In this document: piece by piece, positions 22,503 through 32,279 of the stretch
Numbering within the stretch: position 1 is the first letter of the stretch
How the letters are laid out: the number at the start of each line of letters is the position of its first letter
From: Phlebotomus papatasi
Lineage: Eukaryota; Arthropoda; Insecta; Diptera; Psychodidae
Reading direction: 5' to 3'
DNA: 64,000 bases
Assembly: GCF_024763615.1 (NCBI RefSeq)
Contig: NC_077224.1
Coordinates: 57,298,712-57,362,711, forward strand
The notes under the pieces: model-generated
The model's database searches: none
The model's input: the letters and a program-made list of their open reading frames with translations, nothing else
What the model was told of the DNA's origin: nothing
Position numbers and translations under genes: made by a program

Positions 22503-25500
22503 GTAAGTAATAAAATTTAGGGATATTCATAACCAATTTGAATTTTTTTGTTACATTTTACAGCTTAGTAAACCTTTGACATTAATCAGTTTGTTAAAAC
22601 TTTGAAAAAATTTTGTGTGCTTTTCGGTTTTCTCTGAGTATTCTCACATTCAAATGCTTTCCGGTATCTCCATCGAGATAATTATATTTAAGCTTGTTTT
22701 TTGTTCTTTATAATCTCAGCTATTATAGCCCAAATGTGGAATTTTGATTTGCGTAAAAAAGCGTTTTTGTGTCTATTCTTCGTGTATGTCTCCGTCGTAG
22801 ATAAATTTTTGGAGAGAAAAACGGAGAGAGACTTACGATTTTCGATTAAAATTTTACATTGCCCTTGTATGCCATAAAAATATTTATCAGGTCCTCCCTA
22901 GCTCACCGACAGGCTCGTAGCGCTGGGGAGGCATTAAGGGACAATGCCCTACCTTAAAAACCAGAAACTAAGATAATGTTGTAAGTAAACTGTTGGTAGT
23001 ATGATATGGTAGAGAAGAAATTAATCTCCTATTAAATAGCCTAATACATCTAATCTAATAGAGTTATCGATTGAAGTGCTTAGTGCAATTGGTTAAAATC
23101 GTATGGAAAGTCAAATGATAATTTTGTGAAAAATTTAAATATTTTCTCAAACATCTAAAAAATAAAATGGAATATTTATCCATCAATTTGGCATTATTGA
23201 TAATGAGTTGAAATTGCAAATATTTGATGATTAATTAAATGAAATAATGTTTTTCAATGGTTCTGAGCAAAACGAGCGTAAAGATTATTACACTTCTTAC
23301 ATAAGAAACTCAATATATTTCTTTTTCTCATTTACGCATTCTCAAGATAGTTAAGGGGTTACGTGTATCAAGAAGACTGGTAAAATATAATAATTTCTCA
23401 ATTTTTTCAGCATTTAAAAAAATAATTTAAACACATATAAAAGTACATCATTAACATAACCTATATTTTCTAAATTTTTCATTTAAAACTTTTAAAAATT
23501 TAGTCATTGAAACTTTACTTTTGGAGATTTTTTTTTGAAAAAAGAAAATACTTTTCGGTGAAGAAATTTTATCGGAATTGGTCCATCTCTAAAGTCTAAA
23601 AATAAAATACTTCCTATTAGCTGATAAGTTCAACTAATCCTTAAACGAAAGATTTTATGTTCACTTAATTAAAACGTAATCTATTCTACAAGATGAAACA
23701 TAGTAGCCGTACTCACTATGGCGTTGTTATCTCGTAATCTCCGTAATCTGTTATCTTGTTATAATTTTTCATTTATAAAATACATTACGAGAACATAACG
23801 AGATAACGATATAACGATATTACAAGATAACAGCGCCATAGTGAGTACGGCTAGTGTAATGTAAAACATGTCAAAACTGGTATTCAAATTTCATTTTTTT
23901 TACTTTCTTTGTTCAAAGACTAGTTTAACTCATCAGGTAACAGGAAATATTTGGTTTTTGGTTTTCAGATGAACCAATTCTGATAAATCTTGTCCACCGA
24001 AAAGTATGTTTTTTTTTAAATGTCTCCAAAAATAAAGTCCCACTGGATAAATTTTTAAATGAAAATTTCAGGAAATATAGTTTGACTGTTATATTTTTAT
24101 ATGCCTAAGAGCTTGAATTACTTATATTTTTTATTATGTTGAAAAGAAATTAAAACAAAATCTGCTGTTTTTTGTCAATTTTGACCCATGTAACCCCTTA
24201 GGTATATATATTGAATAATTAGAATAATATTTTTTTTATTTGTCTTTTTGAATAACTTTTTTATTTTGCCTCATTCACTTACATTCAAATGAAGTGGACG
24301 GATATCGACTAACCAAAATAACCAAAATAGATTAAGCAAAAATTTTGATTAAGGGGGTAAGCGGGTTTGACATAAAAAAAAATGTTGTCCATTTTTTATT
24401 TTTGAACTATGAAATTTCATAAATTCAGATTTTCGTCTTTCTGATAGTGTAGGCCTTGGCAGATAATTTCACTGGAAAATTTTTGGAAAATTTTCAAAAT
24501 TTTAAGCCGTTGAGAAATGATATGATAGCAAACTAGTTTTTTACGTTGTCACGTTTTTTTCTAGCAGCTTCATCTTAAATCCATAAAACTAGTATTTTCT
24601 TTTAGGATATGAATGTGGCTCGTGCTTAACAGTGGGATATTTTTTTTCGATTTTTGGCACAACTTTTTTCAAAAAAGTGATAATTTTCTGCCACTTTTTA
24701 GCATGTTTATACTATAAAATCCGTCAAAATCAATATTTCTAAAAACCCTCATGTTAAGCATGAGCCAACTATATCTAGAAGAAGTGTACGTACAAAGTTT
24801 CAGAAAAATTGGTTCAGGCGTTTTTGAAATACCTTGACAACTGATTTTGAAAATGATGTTTTGAGAAAAACATGTTTACGGTGTTATCACACTTGCACAT
24901 TAAAATTTTAATGTGATTCACATTAATTGTCGCTTGTGAGCGTCCGAATATGTTATTTGTGCCTTTGAGTCACTTAATATTTGGGGTTTTTCTATTTATT
25001 GATAAAGAAATGGACTTGGCCTGCAAAAATAAATTTAAATTTACCTAAAGCATAAATATTTTTCACATTAAAAAATTAAAGAGAAAATCGCATTAGTTTT
25101 TCGCATTAATGCTATAAATCAATTTATATCAAATTTTGCGGGCCAAGTCTACCTTTTTATCAACAAATAGATCCAATTTTGAATATAAAATGATTTAAAC
25201 ACACAAATTACACATTTGGACTCTCACCAGCGACAATTAATGTGAATCATATTAAAATTTTAATGTGCAAGTGTGATAACACAGTTAGACTTACTAGAAG
25301 ATGTCAGCTTCGTTAAATTAATTGTCATTGTGACTTTTCGTTAAATTTTAAATTTAAACTCACCGTTATTCTAACGAAGTTTCTAATTTTCATTTTTCCT
25401 TGAAATCATCTGATCTCATTAGTATCGCTTCCTCATGAGCGTCAATGAAGCTCTACATGCGATTTGTCCCAGTTTATCCGTGAAGATCGCTGTGGGAGTG

Positions 25501-28500
25501 GGTTTGTTCCAGAATGCCCTACGAGCCATGGGAACTGAACAACACTCGTGGTTCTACAATGCTGCATGGTCTCGTGAGATTGTCACATGTCTGGCTATTA
25601 CCGAAGTAGCCCATGGCAGTAACACTAAACGGATCCGCACGACAGCCACTTATGATCCTCAGAACCAGGAGTTCATTATCAATACGCCCGATTTTGAGGC
25701 GGCAAAATGTTGGATTGGAAATCTTGGAAAAACTGCCACGACAGCCATTGTTTTTGCAAATCTCTTCACTCCTGATGGCCAGGGTCATGGATTACATGGA
25801 TTTTTGGTGCCTATTAGAAATCCATTGACACTCCAGACCTATCCGGGAGTCCTCGTGGGTGACATGGGAGAAAAAATTGGACTCAATGCCATCGATAATG
25901 GATTTGTGATGTTCACACAGTATCGTATTCCACGGGAAAATCTTTTGAATCGCACTGGTGGTGTTACTCCAGAGGGGGATTATGTGAGTGTGTTCAGTGA
26001 GCCAAGTAAGATCCTAGGAGCTGCTCTCGAGGGCTTCTCAGCCGGACGATTGGGAATAATGCAAGAGGCTACGAATACTCTGGCTCATTCTGTCGTCATT
26101 GCTGTTCGCTATGCTGCCATAAGGAAGCAATTTGGACCGGATAAAAATGGACCTGAACAACCGATCATCGAGTATCAGTTGCACGTAAGTCAATTCTCCT
26201 GAATGATGAGCAATACCAAATTCTCAATTATCTTTGAACTTTTCAACAAATTCTTATAGCAATGGCGCATTTTTCCTTACTTGGCTGCTGCTTGTGTACT
26301 TAAGACATCTGTTTACTCCCTCACGGATCTCTACCTGAAGATCATTGAGAAATCTCAGGCAAATTCCAATGGAATTGATCTCTTATCTCAAAGTGTTGGT
26401 GAGATCCATGCTCTTGTGTCTGCTTCGAAGCCAATGTACACATGGACGGCCAGGGATGCGATACAGGAAGCACGTGAGGCTTGTGGAGGACATGGGTATC
26501 TCAAGGCGGCAAATTTAGGGGAGCTTCGAAACAATCACGATGCTTGCTTGACCTACGAGGGTGATAACAATGTGTTGGGACAGCAGGCGTCCAACTGGCT
26601 GCTGCGCCAGTGGACAGAAGGTGTTCAGAGCCCCTTGGGTACAGTGAACTTCATCAAGCGACGCGAAGAGATTCTCAAGAGTACCTTCAATCAGCTCATT
26701 CAGCGATTTGAAGTGACTTCATGGCAATGTAAGTATTATGCTCTCTATAGGTTTTCTATTGGGCCTCTAATCGGCCCGCCCGCGAATAATTATAGACCAC
26801 GCCTCTTTCAAGGATTATGATGAATTTACATCGAAAATTTTTCAATTTTTAACATTCGTTCTTAGCAATCCGAGATTTTGACCCGTGTGCCTTACTTTGA
26901 ATTTATTTTGTCATAAATTCTAGGCAAAAAATATTCTGCTTTCATGTAAATCTTTATTCTTTATTCTTTATTAATTCTTGGCAAAGAAACGTTTATGTAT
27001 CTTGAAAAACTTGGATACGTTTTCCGCATTTCTGTAAATGTGTAAATGTTTCAGTGTTTCTTAGCTTTCACGATTTAAAAAGCTTTTCCATGTTTCTTAT
27101 ATGAATTTTCGGGATTATATTATATAAATAATTTCGTGTCTCCTTCACTTTTGGTTGCAGTTACAAGTTTCAAGTTTGTTGGCTACTTTTAAGCATTTTT
27201 CTGAGACGTTTTCATGTATATTTTGGGTATTTTTTTGCACATCCAAAAAATTTCCCGTGTTTCTTAAATATATTTCCAAGACTCTAGAAACATTTCCGTG
27301 TTTCTTGGATTCTTAAGAAAGAGTTTCTAGAAAAATGTTTCCGTGTTTCTTCTGCATTTCGGAGATTATAGAAACATTTCATTATTCTTGAATTCTTTAT
27401 TTAAGGGGTTATATCGAGGAGAACGCGTAAATTTAGTGTTTTTTTGATGATTTTTTTGTCACTTTCCTGACCAATCGATCAATATGAAATTTTCAGGAGT
27501 TTTAAGATTGACAAACAATTACATTTATGTTTTATAAATAATTAAAGTCAGTTTTTTAAACAAGAAATGATGATTTTTTTCAAGTTGCTGCCAAAATTGC
27601 AAAAATCAATATTCCCGATTATCCTATGGACTTCTCTAGAAAATCTATTTAAGCAGCTGCCCTGAAAATTTCATTGCAATCGGGTGAAAAAGAAATCGAA
27701 ACTCAGTCCGCATACTGCTGTACCGCTATTTTGTATTCAAAATTGAAATTAAAAATATTTTTGTAATCAAGACATATTTCGTCAGTTAAATCAGCATTTG
27801 TCGTAACTTAATTTTTGCGATTTTGAGAAATATACATATTTAAAATCGGCGTAATTTTGTTTACTAAACGCCCTCTAGAAAAAAAAACGTTTATTAAGCC
27901 CAATAAAAATTATTTTAAAGGAAAATTATTGTAGGTGCTCCTAATTAATAAAAGATAGTGCGAATAACGGAACATTAAGGAGTTAAATGGGTCTCTCAGG
28001 TCAAAAAATAAGCCTTTTCTCATAGTAATTTATTGTGTCGAAAATATTTTAGAAATTCCAACTTTTGGAATAAAAGATTAATTTTTGAACAAAATTAAAA
28101 AAAAAAATTGAAAATTTTGAAAATTCTACCATTTGTAGCAGATTTTCGGAACCATTCCTCAAAAAACAGACCTTGCGGTAGGCAGGATTTCTCCCAATAG
28201 GTTCATCTGACATTTAATAATAGTCATTTTCATTCAATAATTGTGAGAAATATGTGGGAAAAAATCCCTGCCGATCTGTAATTAATTCAAAACAAAACAA
28301 GCGACACGACACACAAAATTTATTTAATAAAATTATTAAAATAAAAACTTTTAGGGATATGGATGACAGTTTAATTGCCTAATTAAATCAAATAAATGCG
28401 CATATTATCACTAGAGCAAATACAATTGATATAATGCATTTTTGAAAATTGTAACTTCCAAGATCTCCATACATTGGAAGTTACGGCTTTATAAACGATG

Positions 28501-31256
28501 GAAGTTACGATAAAATCTTATTGTGTTTCATCGGACATATATCTCAGTGAGCTTTTAACTCTTTTTATAAAGATTTTCTCGAGTTAACTTACAGTTTTTT
28601 AGTGCCAATTTTATTATTTTGATTCAAAAGTATCGCATTCGGGGCTCATTTTTAAGAAAAATAAAGCTGAACTGAAAATATCGTCTCCTGAAAAGTTGTC
28701 AAATGGAAGTTACGACAAATGCTGATTTAACTGAAGATGTAAAAACCCCTGAAAATTTCAATTTGATCGCTTGATTAGCAAAGTCACAAAAAAATCACAA
28801 AAAAGAACCGCTAATTTTAGGCGTTCTCCTGGATATAACCCCTTAACTCTTTCGTCTCTTTTGGGACTCTGAGTACCCAAAGAAGCATTATGAATGTTCT
28901 ATGAAAAACAATGTTTTTTAATTATTCAGAATTGATAAAAATCCTATTCTTGTAGATGATTACAAACTATAAGGATGTCCAAATGTAAGATATTTTTTGT
29001 AGGACCTCAATTAATTCCTGAGCGTAGATATTTTTGATTAAAAAATGGTGAAATTAGCTTGCAGCATATGCTGCGGTCCGGAAAGAGTTAAGAGTTTCTA
29101 GAAATATTTCTGTGTTTCTTAGATGTATTTCCAGCAGTCTAGAAACATTTCCTTCTCTCTTGGAGTTTTGGTGATTGTCTTGAAATATTTCCGTATTTCT
29201 TCTGATTATGAGATACATTTCGGTGATTCTAGAAACATTTCTTTCTTTTTTGAATTCTATCTAACGTTTCTAGAAATATTTCCGTATTTCTTCTGATTCT
29301 GGGTGAGATTTTTTTTTGGGGAATCTAAAAAAAATCCTTGGATTTTTTAAAAGTTTCTAGAAATGTTTTCGGGTTTCTTCAAAGAACAATTTCCAGGAGT
29401 CTAGAAACATTTCCTTCTCTCGGGAGTTTTAATGAGTGTCTAGAAATATTTCCATGTTTCTTCTGATGCTGAGATGCATTTTGGAGATTCTAGAAACATT
29501 TCCTTGTTTCTCGAATTCTATCGAACACGTTTCTAGAAACATTTTCATGTTTCTACGGTTTCTACTATTTTGAGCGTTTCTAAAAATTATTTCCGTGTTT
29601 CTTCTGAGTTGCATTTCGGAGACATTTCCTTGTTTCTTGGATTTTTTTAAAGTTTCTAGAAATATTTCCGTGTTTCTTAGACGCCTTCTGAGATTTTCAA
29701 AACACATTTTCTTGTTTCTCGGATATTTATGATTTCAATAAAAGTGTTTTGGTGTTTCGTTTTTCTTTAATGCTCAGCGCACAGTAATTTTTGTTTTGTA
29801 AACATGTTTTCAGATTTTCCTATAAGAGTGAGCGAGATGACTAGATTTAGATCTCTCTCACTCTCACTGAAACGTCAAAAACATGTTTACAAAACGAAAG
29901 TTATTGTGCGTTGGGTATAATGATCAGCGCACAATAACTTTTGTTTGTAAACATGTTTTCAATATTTTCTGTGAGAGTGAGCGAGATGACTAGATGTAAA
30001 TTTCATTCACTCTCATTGAAATGTCAAAAATATGTTTACAAAACAAGAATTATTGTGCGTTGTGCATAATGCATTTTTCTGGATTATATAAACATTTCCT
30101 TGTTTCTTGAATTCTTTTGCGTTTCTAGAAATGTTTCAATGTTTCTTAGATGCTTCTCCAGGATTCTAGAAACGTCTTTGTTTCTTGAATTTTTAAGAGT
30201 TTCTTGAAATGTTTCCGTGTTTCTTCTGAGATGCATTTTCGGATTTACAAAAAACATTTCCTTTTTCTTGAATTGTTTTAAATTTAAACGTTTCTAGAAA
30301 TTTCCGTGTTTTTTCTGATATCCATTCCTGGGTTTCTAGAAACATTTCCTTATTTCTTGAAATTTTTTTAGCAACCCTAGCATTTTTTTCGATAAAATCA
30401 TGAACCGTTTTATTGAAAATTTCGCGAGATTCGACTGTAAAAACCGTTTTGATCCGATGAACGGATTTAATTGAATCCATTAAAAAAAACTATCGCCTCG
30501 TTGTTCATGCATAATTAAAAATAAAATTATTTTCAGTCCATTTGAATAAATTCAATGAATTCAACAGATTAATCATTTGAACTGGTTGTTAATTAATTAA
30601 GATATTAATTAATTTAATTTAATAAGGATATTAAAATTTAGATTTTTTTATTAAAGATATTATGATTTCAAGATGAGTTTTATGGACATTATATCTTTTT
30701 TTTTGCAGTTATTAATCACTGCCTGGAATGGCTTATGTGCTGGCTGATGCGTTCAATTGTGGAGGATGTGAGTTTGGCCAAGCAGAAGGGAGCATGTTCT
30801 TTTGAAGCCAAGAACAACACTCAAGTCTACAAGGCCAGAGATCTCGCTTTTATCTATTCTGAATTCTATGCCATCAGCAGTTTCCGCCTGCGTTGCCTGA
30901 AGTCGGATGTGGCTGCAAGTGTGAAACCTGTCCTGGAGCAGATTCATAGGATATATGGATTCTGGGTGATTGATCGTCATATGGTGGCTTTCTATCAGGG
31001 CAGTTTTGCGTCCGGAGCTAGTTTTGCCGAAACCATTCGCTCTAATTTGTTGTCCAGCTGCCAAACTCTCAAATCAGATGCCGTGACAGTGGCTGATTCC
31101 CTAGCACCCCCTGACTACGTCCTCAATTCCGTCATTGCAAAATCCGATGGGTTGCTCTATCAGAATCTCCAGAATGAATTTATGACCAATCCGGGTGCCT
31201 TGGAACGAGCCACCTGGTGGAGGGAAGTTCTACCTTTTCAGAAGTCCAAGCTATAG
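22200..31256 (+). CDS. ACOX3: peroxisomal acyl-CoA oxidase 3-type (ACOX3), complete spliced CDS
   Basis: ACOX enzymes carry out the first, FAD-dependent step of peroxisomal beta-oxidation: acyl-CoA to trans-2-enoyl-CoA with H2O2 release. ACOX3 types favour branched-chain substrates in vertebrates. Four coding exons (22200-22502, 25423-26184, 26260-26728, 30709-31256) join in frame to 693 residues, against about 700 in human ACOX3. Visible are the substrate/FAD motif TEVAHGSNT (about 161-169), the block DNGFVMF, the signature EACGGHGY and TYEGDN with the expected catalytic Glu near 455. The C-terminal SKL is a canonical peroxisomal targeting signal. The C-terminal oxidase domain wording (LAPPDYVLNS, ERATWW) matches ACOX3 rather than ACOX1. 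Introns 2 and 3 are large and repeat-filled. No frameshift or lost key residue is seen. Confidence 0.95.
23351..24202. mobile_element. TTAA-type element with GGGGTTACGTG ends
   Basis: TTAAGGGGTTACGTGTATC at the left is mirrored by CATGTAACCCCTTA at the right (the last base of the target copy is changed to G). The element is non-coding. A MITE at 23704-23853 interrupts it. The ends resemble those of the 27401-28846 element. Confidence 0.7.
23704..23853. mobile_element. 150-bp MITE, TAGCCGTACTCACTATGGCG ends
   Basis: The terminal inverted repeats are TAGCCGTACTCACTATGGCG and CGCCATAGTGAGTACGGCTA, both 20 bp and perfect. Imperfect pairing continues inward (TTATCTCGTAAT versus ATTACAAGATAA). It is nested in the older 23351-24202 element. 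Confidence 0.85.
24881..25282. mobile_element. 400-bp foldback element with about 60-bp terminal arms
   Basis: GTGTTATCACACTTGCACAT begins the left arm; the right arm ends ATGTGCAAGTGTGATAACAC. The arms continue through AATGTGATTCACATTAATTG with one mismatch. Pairing also recurs inside (GACTTGGCCTGC versus GCGGGCCAAGTC), so almost the whole element can fold back. Confidence 0.85.
25423..26184 (+). CDS. ACOX3: ACOX3 coding exon 2 (acyl-CoA dehydrogenase N/middle domains)
   Basis: The acceptor CATTAG ends at 25422 and the exon reads YRFLMSVNEALHAI onward; it continues in frame from YLPR. The 254 codons carry TEVAHGSNT, the KCWIGNLGKTA block and DNGFVMF. The donor is CAC followed by GTAAGT at 26185, phase 0. 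Confidence 0.93.
26260..26728 (+). CDS. ACOX3: ACOX3 coding exon 3 (oxidase helical domain, catalytic Glu)
   Basis: The acceptor TTCTTATAG ends at 26259 after a 75-bp intron and the exon reads QWRIFPYLAA. It holds EACGGHGY and TYEGDN. The donor is CAAT followed by GTAAGT at 26729, phase 1, and the split codon becomes TTT (Phe) with the last exon. Confidence 0.92.
27401..28846. mobile_element. 1.45-kb TTAA-flanked element, GGGGTTATATCGAGGAGAAC ends
   Basis: TTAA, then GGGGTTATATCGAGGAGAAC, starts the element. The right end GTTCTCCTGGATATAACCCC is followed by TTAA, so the terminal inverted repeats match at all but one or two of about 26 bp. No open frame of note is present, so it is non-autonomous. 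Its right TTAA is also the left TTAA of the next element. Confidence 0.85.
28843..29091. mobile_element. TTAA-flanked piggyBac-like MITE, family 1, copy 2
   Basis: It is bounded by TTAA (28843-28846 and 29088-29091), with ends CTCTTTCGTCTC and GGTCCGGAAAGAG. It is an inverted relative of 19329-19550. It shares its left TTAA with the 27401-28846 element, so one of the two inserted into the target duplication of the other. Confidence 0.8.
29770..29918. mobile_element. MITE (GCGCACAATAAC family), copy 2, tandem pair
   Basis: The ends CAGCGCACAGTAATTTTTG and AAAGTTATTGTGCG surround the same GAGTGAGCGAGATGACTAGAT core as the copy at 6366-6510. It is followed directly by copy 3. Confidence 0.85.
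29919..30066. mobile_element. MITE (GCGCACAATAAC family), copy 3, tandem pair
   Basis: It has the same orientation and structure as copy 2 (CAGCGCACAATAACTTTTG at the left, TATTGTGCG at the right) and is separated from it by only a few bases (ATAATG, repeated after copy 3). The two interiors differ enough to suggest two insertions or an old duplication. Confidence 0.85.
30709..31256 (+). CDS. ACOX3: ACOX3 coding exon 4, ends in peroxisomal signal SKL
   Basis: The acceptor TTTTTTTGCAG ends at 30708. The split codon gives FINHCLEWLMCWLM and continues through the ACOX C-terminal domain to LPFQKSKL and TAG at 31254-31256. The last three residues, SKL, are the classical type-1 peroxisomal targeting signal. 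Confidence 0.95.
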
Positions 31257-31325
31257 GAAGAAAATCAAGAAGAATCCAAACTCTTAAGGGAAACACTTTT
31301 GTATTTGTTCTTTTTTTTTTTCTTT

Positions 31326-31360
31326 TTCAATATAAATTGTACATGGATTGTGGGTCGGTG
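31326..31360 (+). terminator. candidate ACOX3 polyadenylation region
   Basis: No AATAAA follows the stop codon. The nearest variants are AATATA and TATAAA within CAATATAAATTG (31328-31339), followed by a GT-rich stretch (GTGGGTCGGTGTAGTGTGG). The opposite-strand gene begins its 3' end here. Confidence 0.35.
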
Positions 31361-31372
31361 TAGTGTGGAGTT

Positions 31373-31759
31373 TTATTTGGACTTCTTCTGCTGCCTGATC
31401 TGTAGAACACTTCTCTCTAGCTTCTTGTAGTACTCATTTAAGGCTTTGAGCTGCATGAATTCATTGTGAATGGCATTCCGTCGTCTCTCCAGGATTGTCA
31501 GTTCTGTCCTTAGTCCGGCTGCAATACGCTTGACCACGTTCCGGCGATTCTTGATGTTGGAGTAGAGATCACTAGTGCTACCGCTACTTTTTCGCTTTTC
31601 TCCACGCCTCGACGGTTCAATTTCAGGCGGGATGTCTCCATTTGTGCTGCTCACATTTACAGTGGCCAGGGGATCACTCCCGGAATTATCACTGTCTGCA
31701 TCTCCCTGCAAATCTCCTCCTCCCACAATTTCTGTATCTTCCACTTTTATCCAATCCAT
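31373..31759 (-). CDS. uncharacterised 128-residue coiled-coil protein
   Basis: I do not recognise this protein. It is an intact single-exon frame starting MDWIKVEDTEIVGGG. An acidic, Ser/Gly/Asp-rich N-terminal half is followed by a basic patch (RRGEKRKSSGS) and a predicted coiled coil from about residue 70 to 124 (heptad-like Leu/Ile/Val in LRTELTILERR and YYKKLERSVLQIR). It ends KKSK. No membrane segment or signal peptide is present. GC content and codon use stand out from the flanks, and it sits tightly between two genes: convergent with ACOX3 (116 bp between stop codons) and divergent from GINS2 (275 bp between starts). The stop codon TAA is embedded in AATAAA on its strand (31372-31377), so cleavage would follow within the ACOX3 3' UTR. 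A nuclear or kinetochore-type subunit is possible but not shown. Confidence 0.7.
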   Translation of the reverse strand: MDWIKVEDTEIVGGGDLQGDADSDNSGSDPLATVNVSSTNGDIPPEIEPSRRGEKRKSSGSTSDLYSNIKNRRNVVKRIAAGLRTELTILERRRNAIHNEFMQLKALNEYYKKLERSVLQIRQQKKSK

Positions 31760-32034
31760 AGCTTTTTAGGTGGGAAAATTCCTTCTAATATGATCCTTCA
31801 GACTTGCTAGAAAATCTTTTAACCACTATCCTTACAATATTTTGAGTTTTTCTTTGATAAAACGAGAATTTTTCCTCAGGACACAAACAATTTGACAAAA
31901 CCGTGAAAACCAAAACAATAAATAATTATAGTTCTCTTTTTGAGCGCTGGCGCTAGTAGTCTGACGTTTCAGTTTTGGCGGGAGATTGTTATTGTGGAAA
32001 AGCTGTGTTCTAAAGATTTTCTCATTTTTCGACA
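31760..32034. promoter_or_regulatory. bidirectional promoter, small coiled-coil gene / GINS2
   Basis: The 275 bp between the two divergent start codons carries, on the GINS2 side, an initiator-like TCAGTT (31969-31974). This overlaps TTTTGGCGGGAG (31973-31984), a good E2F/DP site. AGCGCTGGCGCT (31943-31954) is an additional GC palindrome. E2F control is known for replication genes of this kind; here it is inferred from the motif. Confidence 0.5.
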
Positions 32035-32279
32035 ATGGAGCCCAGTGAAATTGAGTTTTTGAGTGAAAACACAATCTTGGGGATTATCCCAAACTTTACC
32101 TGTGATGCAATTCACTTGATTTCTGGCAGTGTTGGCCCTTTTCGGGCTGGATTGCCGGTGCATGTACCATTGTGGTTAGGTATTCACTTGAGGAAGCGCC
32201 AAAGGTGTCGTTTTGTGGCCCCGGCATGGATGAATGTGAACGATTTGGAGGAACTGAAGGAAGAGGAGAAGAGACAAGC
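32035..32279 (+). CDS. GINS2: GINS2 exon 1
   Basis: ATG at 32035 is about 64 bp after the inferred initiator. The donor is CAAGC followed by GTGAGG at 32280, phase 2; the open frame ends at a TGA just inside the intron (32281). Confidence 0.93.

Larger units (their letters stand above)
22503..25422 (+). other. ACOX3 intron 2 with nested mobile elements
   Basis: GTAAGT at 22503 pairs with the acceptor CATTAG ending at 25422. It contains an 850-bp TTAAGGGGTTA-ended element (23351-24202) with a 150-bp MITE inside (23704-23853), and a 400-bp foldback element (24881-25282). TTAAGGGGGTAAGCGGG at 24350 looks like one end of another element whose partner I could not find. Confidence 0.75.
27030..30365. 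repeat. degenerate tandem array, TTTCTAGAAA / TTTCCGTGTTTCTT unit
   Basis: Units of about 70-90 bp alternate the palindrome TTTCTAGAAA with A(C/T)ATTTCC(G/T)TGTTTCTT and GGATTCTAGAAACATTTCC. Clear units lie at 27240-27400, 29091-29760 and 30080-30360. Later insertions occupy 27401-29091 and 29770-30066. Minus-strand frames through it give repetitive peptides (EIFLET, NVS), a by-product of the repeat and not evidence of a gene. Confidence 0.75.
26729..30708 (+). other. ACOX3 intron 3, built of degenerate tandem repeats and insertions
   Basis: The donor GTAAGT at 26729 pairs with the acceptor TTTTTTTGCAG ending at 30708. About 27000-30365 is a degenerate array of TTTCTAGAAA and TTTCCGTGTTTCTT motifs. 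It is interrupted by a 1.45-kb TTAA-flanked element, a second TTAA-flanked MITE and two tandem 150-bp MITEs. Confidence 0.75.

Noticed and set aside
27030..30365. Regularly spaced repeats resembling a CRISPR array
   Set aside because: Units are degenerate, spacers are not unique sequence of fixed length, the DNA is an intron of an animal gene, and no cas gene is present.
29429..30480. Minus-strand frames with repeated EIFLET/NVS peptides as a repeat protein
   Set aside because: The peptide repeats mirror the DNA repeat array, are broken by stops and MITEs, and are antisense in an intron.
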